DNA of 50,297 bases. Origin: UBA1738 sp045577675 (GTDB lineage Bacteria > Bacillota > Clostridia > UBA1381). Below the pieces are notes generated by a model that was not told where the DNA came from, searched no databases, and worked only from the letters and a program-made list of their open reading frames with translations. A program made the position numbers and the translations under genes. The first letter of the stretch is position 1. Each line of letters opens with the position of its first letter. The DNA lies in assembly GCA_045577675.1 (NCBI GenBank), contig JAZNIV010000104.1, forward strand, positions 1 to 50,297, in the 5' to 3' direction. Shown here in pieces: positions 1-7,803 of this stretch.

Positions 1-678
1 ACCGAGGTCAAGACCTAAGACTGATGAATAATACATAGCACGCTTCATTCCGCCTTCGTCCGGAGAAATTACAATTGTATCGTCCTTGTTAAAGGATATA
101 TCCGGAACCTGACGTGACAGTGCTTTTATCATTTGATATGTCGTCTGAACATCATCAAAGCCGGACAGTGGGATAGCGTTCTGAACTCTTGCATCATGTG
201 CATCAAAGGTAATGATATTTGATACACCCATATTCACAAGCTCCTGAAGAGCCATTGCGCAGTCAAGCGATTCTCTTGCTGTACGCCTGTGCTGTCTGCC
301 CTCATAGAGCATTGGCATAACAACTGTTACGCGTCTTGCTTTACCTGAAATAGCAGCGATAATTCTCTTTAAATCCTGATAATGGTCATCAGGGCTCATG
401 CGATTTTCGACACCGTACATATTGTAGGTGATGCCGTGATTGAACATATCGCAGATGATATAAACGTCATGACCGCGGACTGTTTCGCTGATAACACATT
501 TAGCTTCGCCTGAGGCAAAACGCGGACACTTGATGTGAGTTATGTAGCTTTCCTCATTTTCGTATCCCTTTCGGAACTGGCGAAGATACCAGTCAATTTT
601 GTCGGTAATTTCCTCGCAGCCACGCATACTGATGATGCTGAGCTGTCCGTAAATTGGCTTGTTAGATGATATTTCCAT
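1..678 (-). CDS. prs: Ribose-phosphate pyrophosphokinase (PRPP synthetase), 3' part missing
   Basis: Makes phosphoribosyl pyrophosphate from ribose 5-phosphate and ATP, the entry point for purine, pyrimidine, NAD, histidine and tryptophan synthesis; cytosolic. I read 226 codons from an ATG at 678 with no stop before the window edge, so the C-terminal part lies outside. Family signs are the segment MPMLYEGRQHRRTARESLDC and then FDAHDARVQNAIP, matching the ribose-phosphate/Mg-binding region. The N-terminus is longer and more divergent than classical Prs, as in the long clostridial form (inferred). The start is set by a strong GGGAGGAAA ribosome site seven bases upstream. It lies downstream of folT on the same strand but has its own promoter. 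Confidence 0.88.
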   Translation of the reverse strand, partial: MEISSNKPIYGQLSIISMRGCEEITDKIDWYLRQFRKGYENEESYITHIKCPRFASGEAKCVISETVRGHDVYIICDMFNHGITYNMYGVENRMSPDDHYQDLKRIIAAISGKARRVTVVMPMLYEGRQHRRTARESLDCAMALQELVNMGVSNIITFDAHDARVQNAIPLSGFDDVQTTYQMIKALSRQVPDISFNKDDTIVISPDEGGMKRAMYYSSVLGLDLG

Positions 679-720
679 AATTTCCTCCCACTTTTTTCAA
701 AAAAGTACTTTTCAACTATA

Positions 721-749
721 TTTATAACATATTACGACAACTTTTTCAA
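721..749 (-). promoter_or_regulatory. Sigma-A promoter of prs
   Basis: On the minus strand TTGAAA and TATAAA are separated by 17 bases, about 40 bases before the prs start codon. It lies between folT and prs, so prs can be transcribed independently of folT. Confidence 0.6.
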
Positions 750-813
750 GGCTTAAAAACAGTCTTGGAATGTATATTAGCAAACTTTACAAAATTACGG
801 CACATTTTTTTCC

Positions 814-1350
814 TCATTTATACATCTTTTTTATGCCATGTGAGGATAAAAATTTTAAAACTATAAAAAGCAGTATTATTTCAATAGGTAATGCGACAAT
901 ATTTTTGAAAAGGTGCTGTGTAAGAAATATTAGATAGCCTTTATTTGTTATTATTGACAGCCATAGGGAGTTTAATGCCACATTCAAAAGAAGATTAATC
1001 AGGATTTTAGATAAGGAAATCCACAGGATATAATGCTTTTCGTTTTTGTTGTATAGGAATATTCCGAAAATAAGACCGGTGAGCATAGAAGTTATTGTAA
1101 AGCCCGGAAAATACGCACCGGACGGAAACAGCAATGCTCCGACTACATCGCCTGTCATTCCTACTAGCATTGCGATAACAGGACCGAAAAGCCAGCCAGC
1201 AACAGCGAGCGGGATAAAGGTAAAGGTTATCCTAAGCTCAGGAGTAAGCGGCAGCTTCAGGGCATAAAGCACAACAAACAGTGCGGCAAGAATTGCAGAA
1301 ACGCACAGTACCTTTGTGCTTTTCAAGCTTTTTAAAGAATTTTTGAACAT
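814..1350 (-). CDS. folT: Folate ECF transporter S component (FolT)
   Basis: Substrate-binding membrane subunit of an energy-coupling-factor transporter for folates; it works with a shared EcfA-EcfA'-EcfT module not encoded here. The 178-residue protein is nearly all hydrophobic, with about five to six membrane spans, and carries a conserved GWLFGP segment followed by GMTGDVVGALLFPSGAYFPG, typical of the FolT family. I start at the ATG at 1350: a GGAGGTG ribosome site lies six bases upstream, and the possible in-frame TTG at 1365 overlaps that site and is unlikely. Function is strongly supported by the tetrahydrofolate riboswitch in its leader. No dedicated terminator is seen before prs. Confidence 0.92.
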   Translation of the reverse strand: MFKNSLKSLKSTKVLCVSAILAALFVVLYALKLPLTPELRITFTFIPLAVAGWLFGPVIAMLVGMTGDVVGALLFPSGAYFPGFTITSMLTGLIFGIFLYNKNEKHYILWISLSKILINLLLNVALNSLWLSIITNKGYLIFLTQHLFKNIVALPIEIILLFIVLKFLSSHGIKKMYK

Positions 1351-1356
1351 AAAAAA

Positions 1357-1408
1357 CACCTCCAACTAATATCTGCTACTAAATTAGAGGTGCCTTTAAA
1401 ATTCCTCT
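1357..1408 (-). promoter_or_regulatory. Mutually exclusive hairpins controlling the folT ribosome site
   Basis: On the minus strand the ribosome site GGAGGTG (1357-1363) can pair with CACCTC (1387-1392), hiding it. The overlapping CCTCT (1386-1390) can instead pair with AGAGG (1404-1408), just after the riboswitch. Only one of the two hairpins can form, which suggests translational control by the adjacent THF aptamer. The pairing is seen in the sequence; the mechanism is inferred. Confidence 0.6.
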
Positions 1409-1414
1409 GATTCG

Positions 1415-1516
1415 GCAGCGGGATGCGAACACCGTACCGCAAGCCGGTTTTGGCTTTTCGTCCGCATGACAACTCCCCGTTCATGCCGGCACTTTACGCA
1501 CGGAATTCTACTCTGC
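1415..1516 (-). promoter_or_regulatory. Tetrahydrofolate (THF) riboswitch
   Basis: Read on the minus strand, the leader has the conserved THF-aptamer parts in order: GCAGAGTAGA at the 5' side, CGTAAAGTG, GAACGGGGAGTTGTC, ACGAAAAGC, GGTGTTCGCATCCCGCTGC at the 3' side. The first and last segments close a P1 stem (GCAG with CTGC). These match the folT-type THF riboswitch of Clostridia, which binds tetrahydrofolate derivatives and lowers expression of folate uptake genes. It lies directly between the promoter at 1534-1562 and folT. Confidence 0.93.
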
Positions 1517-1533
1517 AATTTGTTCATATGTGT

Positions 1534-1562
1534 ATTATACAATACATATCCCGAAATTGCAA
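1534..1562 (-). promoter_or_regulatory. Sigma-A promoter of folT
   Basis: TTGCAA and TATAAT separated by 17 bases on the minus strand, about 18 bases before the THF riboswitch. It stands back to back with the rpsB promoter. Confidence 0.8.
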
Positions 1563-1597
1563 CAGTATTTGGAAAAAATTTATTTTAATAAAAAATC

Positions 1598-1626
1598 TTG
1601 ACATAACCTGTATATTGTGGTATAAT
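1598..1626 (+). promoter_or_regulatory. Consensus sigma-A promoter of rpsB-tsf
   Basis: Perfect TTGACA and TATAAT with exactly 17 bases between, as expected for a strongly expressed ribosomal protein operon. Confidence 0.92.
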
Positions 1627-1630
1627 CTGA

Positions 1631-1657
1631 AAGTTGAGTGTGTGCTGCACTCAGCTT
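1631..1657 (+). promoter_or_regulatory. Hairpin at the 5' end of the rpsB transcript
   Basis: AAGTTGAGTG (1631-1640) pairs with CACTCAGCTT (1648-1657), ten pairs with one G-T, around a seven-base loop. It begins just after the -10 box, so it would form the very 5' end of the mRNA. The remaining leader to 1740 can form a further imperfect stem (ACCTA with TAGGT). A role in mRNA stability or S2 autoregulation is inferred only. Confidence 0.45.
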
Positions 1658-1753
1658 GACATTAAGCATACAGGCCGCAATACCTATGTTTGTTAAATTT
1701 TTGTAGGTTTTAAGCCGTCTGTAGAAGTTTTAAAAAACAAGGAGGAAATTAAA

Positions 1754-2506
1754 ATGTCAAATGTAATTGCTATGAAGCAGCTTTTAGAAGCAGGTGTTCA
1801 CTTCGGACACCAGACAAGAAGATGGAACCCTAAAATGGCTGAATACATCTTCACAGAAAGAAACGGTATCTACATCATCGACCTTCAGAAGACAGTTAAG
1901 AAGATTGAAGAAGCTTACTACTTCATCAGAGACATCGCAGCAAGCGGTGAGGACATTCTGTTTGTAGGTACAAAGAAGCAGGCTCAGGACTCAATCAAGG
2001 AAGAGGCTGAGAGAGTTGGAATGTACTATGTTAATGCAAGATGGCTCGGCGGTATGATGACAAACTTCAAGACAATTCAGAAGAGAATTGACCGTTTGGC
2101 TCAGATTAACAAGATGGAAGAAGAAGGCACATTTGACCTTTTACCAAAGAAGGAAGTTATTAAGCTTAAGGCTCAGAGAGACAAACTTGAAAAATACCTT
2201 GGCGGTATCAAGGATATGAAAAAGCTTCCGGGTGCACTTTTCGTAGTTGACCCAAGAAAGGAACACATCGCTATTACAGAGGCTAAGAAGCTTGGTATTC
2301 CGGTTGTTGCTATTGTTGATACAAACTGTGACCCTGATGATGTTGATTACGTAATTCCGGGTAACGATGATGCTATCCGTGCTGTTAAGCTTATCGCATC
2401 AACAATTTCAAATGCTATTATCGAAGGCAGACAGGGTGAAGACGCTGTTGCACCGGTTGTTGAAGCTGACGATGCACAGGAAGCAGAAGAGACAGTAGAA
2501 GAATAA
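1754..2506 (+). CDS. rpsB: 30S ribosomal protein S2
   Basis: Structural protein of the small ribosomal subunit, needed for S1/mRNA engagement. The 250-residue product has the full S2 pattern: LLEAGVHFGHQTRRWNPKM at residues 10-28, WLGGMMTNFKT near 95 and IPVVAIVDTNCDPD near 180, ending in an acidic tail rich in Glu, Asp and Ala. The start is fixed by AAGGAGGAA upstream of ATG. It is first in an operon with tsf (25-base gap), a nearly universal pairing. Codon choice (GCT, GGT, GTT, AAG) is biased as in highly expressed genes. Confidence 0.98.
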   Translation: MSNVIAMKQLLEAGVHFGHQTRRWNPKMAEYIFTERNGIYIIDLQKTVKKIEEAYYFIRDIAASGEDILFVGTKKQAQDSIKEEAERVGMYYVNARWLGGMMTNFKTIQKRIDRLAQINKMEEEGTFDLLPKKEVIKLKAQRDKLEKYLGGIKDMKKLPGALFVVDPRKEHIAITEAKKLGIPVVAIVDTNCDPDDVDYVIPGNDDAIRAVKLIASTISNAIIEGRQGEDAVAPVVEADDAQEAEETVEE

Positions 2507-2531
2507 TTTTTTTTCGGGGAGGAAATCGAAT

Positions 2532-3416
2532 ATGAATTTCACAGCTCAAGACGTTAAGAATTTAAGAGAAATTACAAGCTGCGGTATGATGGACTGTAAA
2601 AAAGCCCTGACAGAAACCGACGGTGATATGGACAAGGCAGTTGAATACTTAAGAGAAAAAGGTCTTGCAACTGCTGCTAAGAAGGCAGGCAGAATTGCTT
2701 CAGAGGGTATAGTAAAGGTATATGAAGAAAACGGCGTTGCTGTTCTTCTTGAAGTTAACTCTGAAACAGACTTCGTTGCTAAAAATGACGAATTCCAGGA
2801 ATTTGTAACAAACGTGGCTAAGGTTGTTGCAAGTGCTAACCCTGCTGATGTTGATGCATTAAAGGCTGAAAAGATGGGCGACGTTACAGTTGACGAAGCT
2901 TTAACTGCATTAATCGCAAAAATCGGTGAAAATATGAAAATCAGAAGATTTGCACGCTTTGACGGTGCTGTTTGCTCATATTCACACGGCGCGGGCAGAA
3001 TCGGTGTTATCGTTAAGGCAGAGGGTGCTCTTGATGAAGCTGGCTACGAAGCCGCAAGAGACGTTGCAATGCAGATTGCAGCTATCAATCCGCTTTACCT
3101 TTCAAAGGATGTTGTTCCTGAGGAAGATGTTGAACACGAAAAGCACATCATCCTTGCTCAGATTAAGGAAGATCCTAAGAATGCAAACAAGCCGGAAAAT
3201 ATCTTAGAAAAGATGGTTGGCGGGAAGATTAATAAGTTCTTCGAGCAGAACTGTCTTTTGCAGCAGGAATTTGTTAAGGACAGCGACCAGAAGGTTGAAG
3301 CATACCTTGCATCAAAGGGTGTTAAGCTGGTTGACTATGTTCGCTTTGAAAAAGGTGAAGGCTTAGAAAAGAAGGAAGAAAACTTCGCTGATGAAGTTGC
3401 TTCAATGATTAAATAA
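2532..3416 (+). CDS. tsf: Translation elongation factor Ts
   Basis: Nucleotide exchange factor that recycles EF-Tu-GDP to EF-Tu-GTP during protein synthesis. The 294-residue protein has the N-terminal UBA-like helices (LREITSCGMMDCKKAL, residues 11-26), the EF-Tu-contacting TDFVAKND motif at residues 79-86, and the two dimerisation-type subdomains in the C-terminal half. The start has a GGGGAGGAA ribosome site. It is second in the rpsB operon and is followed by a strong terminator. Confidence 0.98.
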   Translation: MNFTAQDVKNLREITSCGMMDCKKALTETDGDMDKAVEYLREKGLATAAKKAGRIASEGIVKVYEENGVAVLLEVNSETDFVAKNDEFQEFVTNVAKVVASANPADVDALKAEKMGDVTVDEALTALIAKIGENMKIRRFARFDGAVCSYSHGAGRIGVIVKAEGALDEAGYEAARDVAMQIAAINPLYLSKDVVPEEDVEHEKHIILAQIKEDPKNANKPENILEKMVGGKINKFFEQNCLLQQEFVKDSDQKVEAYLASKGVKLVDYVRFEKGEGLEKKEENFADEVASMIK

Positions 3417-3442
3417 TCAGGCAGATTTTGAAAAGCATATTA

Positions 3443-3490
3443 AAACTCACAAAACAACAGTAGCTATGCTGTTTTGTGAGTTTTTTGTTG
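3443..3490 (+). terminator. Bidirectional intrinsic terminator between tsf and trkH
   Basis: CTCACAAAACA pairs with TGTTTTGTGAG and is followed by TTTTTT on the plus strand. On the minus strand the same stem is followed by TTTTAAT, so it can also stop trkH transcription. Confidence 0.9.
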
Positions 3491-3525
3491 TTATAAAAAG
3501 ACTTAATGGTTTCGTATGACGCCTG

Positions 3526-3553
3526 ACCGCCTGTCTGAAATAGGCGGTATTTT
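3526..3553 (+). terminator. Second hairpin with T tract after tsf
   Basis: ACCGCCT (3526-3532) pairs with AGGCGGT (3542-3548), followed by ATTTTTG. It may be a back-up terminator for tsf. It lies just beyond the trkH stop codon; on the minus strand no T tract follows it. Confidence 0.5.
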
Positions 3554-3566
3554 TGTTTATCAGATG

Positions 3567-5003
3567 CTACTTTCGCCACGTCGAAGGTGCAAAGAGTACT
3601 AAAAGCGGGAAAATTTCCAGTCTGCCGATTAACATATCTGCTATAAACACCAGCTTTGAAAGAGGTGAAAATATAGAGAAGTTTTGCGTTGGTCCGACCT
3701 TTGCAAGACCGGGACCAATATTGTTTATAGTAGCTGTAACTGCTGTAAAGTTTGTTGTAAAATCAAAATTATTGATGCTTACAATCAGTATAGAGGCTAC
3801 AAAAATCATAATATATGCTGCCATATACACGTTCACAACACGTACAACCTCATGCTCTACAGGCCTTTTGTTAAGAGTGATTTTTCGCGTGCTTTTAGGG
3901 TGGACAGCTGTCATAAGCTCTTTGAAAATAGTCTTTGCCAAAATAATTATTCGTGAAACCTTGATACCGCCGCCGGTACTTCCGGCACACGCACCCATAA
4001 ACATAAGCCCAACCAGAATTGTTTTTGAAAGCTCAGGCCATTTATCAAAATCGGTTGTTGCATAGCCGGTTGTTGTCACAATGGACGCAACCTGAAACGC
4101 ACTGTGACGAAAGGCTGTTGCCAGACTTTCAAATAAGCTACGACAGTTAAATGCAATTACTATGATAGCGAGCGTTACTATTCCAAGATATGTTTTAAGC
4201 TCATCAGAATGAAGTACCGAGCTGAATTTTCTAAGAAGGAGCAGATAGTACAGAGAAAAGTCAATACCAAACAGCAGCATAAATACTGTTATTACACTTT
4301 GTACGTAAGGAGTGTAGCTGCCGATACTGCTGTTTAATATGCCGAAGCCGCCTGTACCCGCCGTACCAAAGGACAAAGTAAGTGCTGAAAAAAGGTCAAG
4401 CCCGCCAATCAGAAGCAGCACAATTTCAATAAGAGTTAGTGCAAGGTACATTTCGTATAAAATCTTGGCTGTAGAGCGAACCTTTGGTACGAGCTTGCTT
4501 ACTGACGGTCCCGGGCTTTCCGCTTTGATGAGGTAAAGGTTGTTTCCGCCGGAAAGCGGCAGTATTGCAACTAAAAATACCAGCACACCCATACCGCCAA
4601 TCCAATGAGTAAAGCTTCGCCAGAACAGCAGGCTTTTCGGCAGTGCCTCGACATCCGTAAGTATGGATGCACCTGTTGTGGTAAAGCCAGAAACGGTTTC
4701 AAAGAGTGCGTCAATGAAGCTTGGTATAAACCCCGAAAAATAAAACGGAAGTGCCCCGAAAATACTAAGTATTATCCAGGAAAGAGCAACTGTTATAAAG
4801 CCTTCTCTTGCGTACATAGTTTTATTTTGGGGAGGTCTGATGGTAAAAATCAGACCGAAAATAAGACAAAGTGCTATACAGGAAGCGAAGAGAGGAATAT
4901 ATGGCTCTCCCATAACTGCTGCACATACAAGCGGCAGAAGAAGTGCCGCTGCCTCAAAATTCAGCACCCAGCCGAGGGTGTGAAAAATAATTTTATAATT
5001 CAT
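3567..5003 (-). CDS. trkH: Trk/Ktr-type potassium uptake membrane subunit
   Basis: Ion-conducting membrane subunit of a K+ uptake system gated by the RCK protein encoded upstream. The 478-residue protein has the four membrane-pore-membrane repeats of the family; the filter loops with conserved glycines are seen in order as SGFTTTGAS (residues 105-113), GTAGTGGFG, VTTTGYATTD and CAGSTGGGIK. The C-terminus is cut close after the last helix, as usual for TrkH. It follows trkA by 12 bases on the same strand, so the two are one operon. It could equally be called KtrB; the double-RCK partner favours TrkH. Confidence 0.92.
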   Translation of the reverse strand: MNYKIIFHTLGWVLNFEAAALLLPLVCAAVMGEPYIPLFASCIALCLIFGLIFTIRPPQNKTMYAREGFITVALSWIILSIFGALPFYFSGFIPSFIDALFETVSGFTTTGASILTDVEALPKSLLFWRSFTHWIGGMGVLVFLVAILPLSGGNNLYLIKAESPGPSVSKLVPKVRSTAKILYEMYLALTLIEIVLLLIGGLDLFSALTLSFGTAGTGGFGILNSSIGSYTPYVQSVITVFMLLFGIDFSLYYLLLLRKFSSVLHSDELKTYLGIVTLAIIVIAFNCRSLFESLATAFRHSAFQVASIVTTTGYATTDFDKWPELSKTILVGLMFMGACAGSTGGGIKVSRIIILAKTIFKELMTAVHPKSTRKITLNKRPVEHEVVRVVNVYMAAYIMIFVASILIVSINNFDFTTNFTAVTATINNIGPGLAKVGPTQNFSIFSPLSKLVFIADMLIGRLEIFPLLVLFAPSTWRK

Positions 5004-5015
5004 AGCGGTTACCTC

Positions 5016-6374
5016 TTACTCTAAAATATCCTTTATGTCTTTAAAGCCGGCACGTGTTGTTACAACGATAACCGTATCGCCTGATTCAATAACGTCCTTG
5101 CCTCGAGGAATAATAATTTTTCCCTTGCGGTTTATGCAGGCAATTAAAATATTGTTCTTTAGATTAAGCTTTTCAATAGGAGTGCCTGCAATCGGCGAAT
5201 TTTCGCGTATTCTGAATTCAAGAGCCTCTGCCTTGCCGTCTAAAATTATATGCATTGTTTCAATGTTACTGCCGATTGAATTCTTTTTCGCACGAACAAA
5301 CTTCACAATATATTCCGCAGTAATGTTTTTCGGGTAGATGGTGGTGTCAAGGTCTAAGTTGCTGATAACCTCGTCATATGCAATCCGGTTGATTTTTGTA
5401 ATCAGCTTACCGTTTGTTTTGCTTTTTGCAAAGAGTGAAAGCAGAATATTTTCCTCATCAATATTTGTCATCGAAACAAAGGACTCGGCATACTCTATTC
5501 CTTCCTCTAAAAGAACTCTGTTATCTGTACCGTCCGCATTAATTATAGTAGCCTTTGGCAGTAGCTGACAAAGCTCCTCGCTTCTTTCGGTGCTTTTTTC
5601 TATAATCTTTACTTTAATTCCTGTTGCGGTTAAAAGCTTTGCAAGATAATACGCAATTTCACCGCCGCCTACAATCATAGTGTCCTTTACGCGATTGGTT
5701 TTAATGCCGATTTTTCGGAAGAAGTCCGCACCGCTTTTAACGGAGGAAACGATGCTTATAAAGTCACCGCTTTTTAAAACAAAATCACCTCCGGGGATAA
5801 ATGCATCATCTCCACGGACAACACCGCATATTAAAACATCGCAGTCAACCTTCTGGCTCATTTCGGCAATGCTTAAATTGTCAAGAACAGAGCCTTCCGG
5901 AATTTTAAATTTGAGTATTTCAACTCTGCCTTTTGCAAAGGTATCAATCTGAATTGCAGTAGGAAAACGCAGTACGCGTGCGATTTCAAGTGCTGCTGCT
6001 TGTTCCGGATTGATTATCATAGCAAGTCCTAAATCTTCCTTGAATAGGTGAAGGGACTTTCCGTATTCCGGCTTTCTGACACGTGCTATTGTCTGGCAGC
6101 CACCGGCCTTTTTTGCAAGCAGACAGGTCAGAAGGTTAAGCTCATCCGAGCCGGTTACAGCGATTAAAATATCCGCATCGACAATTCCGGCTTCTGTTAA
6201 AATATCAATTTCTGCACAGTTTCCTGCAACGCCCATTATGTCATACTGATTAATCAAATCCTGAATAACATTTCGGCGTAGGTCAACAACGGTAATATCA
6301 TGTTCCTTTTCCTGGCTGAGCTTTTCGGCAATTTTCTGACCGACCTTGCCGCAGCCTACAATTATTATTTTCAT
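5016..6374 (-). CDS. trkA: Trk potassium uptake regulatory subunit TrkA
   Basis: Cytosolic NAD(H)/nucleotide-binding regulator of the TrkH channel. The 452-residue protein has two tandem RCK units, each a Rossmann (TrkA-N) plus a TrkA-C domain: the first has GCGKVG at residues 7-12 and VVDLRR at 29-34, the second IVGGGEIA at 234-241. This length is normal for double TrkA. The start has AAAGGAG eleven bases upstream. It is first in the trkA-trkH operon, behind a sigma-A promoter. No c-di-AMP riboswitch is visible in its short leader. Confidence 0.93.
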   Translation of the reverse strand: MKIIIVGCGKVGQKIAEKLSQEKEHDITVVDLRRNVIQDLINQYDIMGVAGNCAEIDILTEAGIVDADILIAVTGSDELNLLTCLLAKKAGGCQTIARVRKPEYGKSLHLFKEDLGLAMIINPEQAAALEIARVLRFPTAIQIDTFAKGRVEILKFKIPEGSVLDNLSIAEMSQKVDCDVLICGVVRGDDAFIPGGDFVLKSGDFISIVSSVKSGADFFRKIGIKTNRVKDTMIVGGGEIAYYLAKLLTATGIKVKIIEKSTERSEELCQLLPKATIINADGTDNRVLLEEGIEYAESFVSMTNIDEENILLSLFAKSKTNGKLITKINRIAYDEVISNLDLDTTIYPKNITAEYIVKFVRAKKNSIGSNIETMHIILDGKAEALEFRIRENSPIAGTPIEKLNLKNNILIACINRKGKIIIPRGKDVIESGDTVIVVTTRAGFKDIKDILE

Positions 6375-6418
6375 TTCAATTTTAACTCCTTTTTTAAAAC
6401 GGATTAATTCCTGCTCAT

Positions 6419-6447
6419 ATTATAGCAAACAGATATGGAAAAATCAA
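6419..6447 (-). promoter_or_regulatory. Sigma-A promoter of trkA-trkH
   Basis: TTGATT and TATAAT separated by 17 bases on the minus strand, 45 bases before the trkA start. The remaining 6448-6559 is AT-rich; a TATAAT at 6534-6539 before dacF has no good -35 box. Confidence 0.75.
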
Positions 6448-6559
6448 GTAATATATTATACTCTTGTCAATACTTAAAAAATAATTCACCCGTTTTTTTA
6501 AAAGTGTAATATTATGCTATTTTTATGAATAAATATAATAGAAAGGATGGTGGGCGGAT

Positions 6560-7702
6560 TTGAAAAAAACAGCTTTTATACTAATTACGTCAGCAATATT
6601 AAGTATTTTGTTACCTGTTGTAAGTGCGGAAAATCTCACTCCTGAGGTTAAATCGGCAATTCTTATGGAGGCATCTACGGGGCAGGTGCTTTATGAGCAG
6701 AATCCTGACGAGCATCTGCCGATTGCCAGTGTTACAAAAATTATGACCATGCTACTTATTATGGAGCGGATTGAAAGCGGTGCGTTATCTTTTGAAGATA
6801 TGATAACGGTAAGCGAAAATGCCAACAGCTACGGCGGCTCAACAATGTTTTTAGAAACCGGTGAACAGCTTAGCGTGCATGATATGATGAAGGGGATAGC
6901 GGTTGCGAGTGCAAATGACGGCTGCGTAGCAATGGCGGAGCATATTGCAGGAAGTGAAGCAAATTTTGTTGAAATGATGAATAAACGTGCCAAAGAGCTT
7001 GGTATGAAGGACACAGTTTTTTTAAATACCAACGGGCTTGATGAGGACGGACAATATTCTTCAGCACGTGATGTTGCGGCTATGTCACGTGAGCTTATAA
7101 AGCATAAAAAGGTTTTCGATTACACAAAAATCTGGACCGACTCTTTAAGGGACGGAAAGTTTGAGCTTGCTAATACAAATAAGCTGATACGCTTTTATAA
7201 CGGAGCAACAGGGCTTAAAACCGGCTCAACCTCAAAGGCAGGCTGCTGTCTTTCGGCAACGGCGGAGCGTGACGGAATGGAGCTTATTGCAGTTATTTTA
7301 GGTGCACCGAATACTAAAAGCCGGTTTGCATCGGCAAGTGCTCTTTTAAACTACGGCTTTGCCGGCTACACCGTAAAAAAACAGGTGGAAAAGGGCGAGC
7401 CTACAGGAATAGTGACAGTTTCAAGAGGTGTAAAAAAAGAGATAAAGACAGTTGCAGATCATGACTTTTCGGTTCTTGCAGAAAAGGCAAAGCCTGTTGA
7501 AATTGAAAAAAAGGTTGTACTTGAGGATTATGTAACAGCACCTGTTAAAAAGGGTGACAAGGTTGGAGAAATAACCTTTTCAGAAAACGGAAAAACGGTT
7601 AAAACAGTAGACATTGTGGCTGACGAGGATGCAGAAAAGAAGGGCTTTGGACTGGTGCTTATGGATATGCTTTATCAACTGATGTGCGGAGAGGTCAGGT
7701 AA
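6560..7702 (+). CDS. dacF: D-alanyl-D-alanine carboxypeptidase (DacF/PBP5 type)
   Basis: Penicillin-binding protein that removes the terminal D-Ala from peptidoglycan pentapeptides outside the membrane. The 380 residues begin with a signal peptide (MKKTAFILI to about VSA-23), then the catalytic triplet of the S11 family: SVTK at 57-60 with nucleophile Ser57, SAN at 117-119, KTG at 220-222. A PBP5 C-terminal beta domain follows, and the last about 18 residues form an amphipathic anchor. The start is TTG, with AAAGGA and GGTGGG upstream; no ATG gives a full signal peptide. DacF is known for forespore expression in Bacillus; no clear promoter of either kind was found here. Confidence 0.93.
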   Translation: MKKTAFILITSAILSILLPVVSAENLTPEVKSAILMEASTGQVLYEQNPDEHLPIASVTKIMTMLLIMERIESGALSFEDMITVSENANSYGGSTMFLETGEQLSVHDMMKGIAVASANDGCVAMAEHIAGSEANFVEMMNKRAKELGMKDTVFLNTNGLDEDGQYSSARDVAAMSRELIKHKKVFDYTKIWTDSLRDGKFELANTNKLIRFYNGATGLKTGSTSKAGCCLSATAERDGMELIAVILGAPNTKSRFASASALLNYGFAGYTVKKQVEKGEPTGIVTVSRGVKKEIKTVADHDFSVLAEKAKPVEIEKKVVLEDYVTAPVKKGDKVGEITFSENGKTVKTVDIVADEDAEKKGFGLVLMDMLYQLMCGEVR

Positions 7703-7708
7703 TATTTT

Positions 7709-7739
7709 CCCTTATGCGGGTTGCATAAGGGATTTTTTT
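7709..7739 (+). terminator. Intrinsic terminator after dacF
   Basis: CCCTTATGC pairs with GCATAAGGG over a five-base loop, followed by a run of seven T. Confidence 0.93.
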
Positions 7740-7803
7740 ATGCTATAATAATGATGTTAAATTTTGTATATAATATTTATAAATGCAGGAAAGGTATAAA
7801 AAA

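Noticed and set aside
6480..6559. Sigma-F or sigma-A promoter for dacF
   Set aside because: TATAAT at 6534-6539 lacks a matching -35 box, and no convincing forespore promoter pattern was found.
7741..7780. Promoter for obg
   Set aside because: A TATAAT at 7769-7774 is present, but the -35 region has no recognisable match, so it is not listed as a feature.
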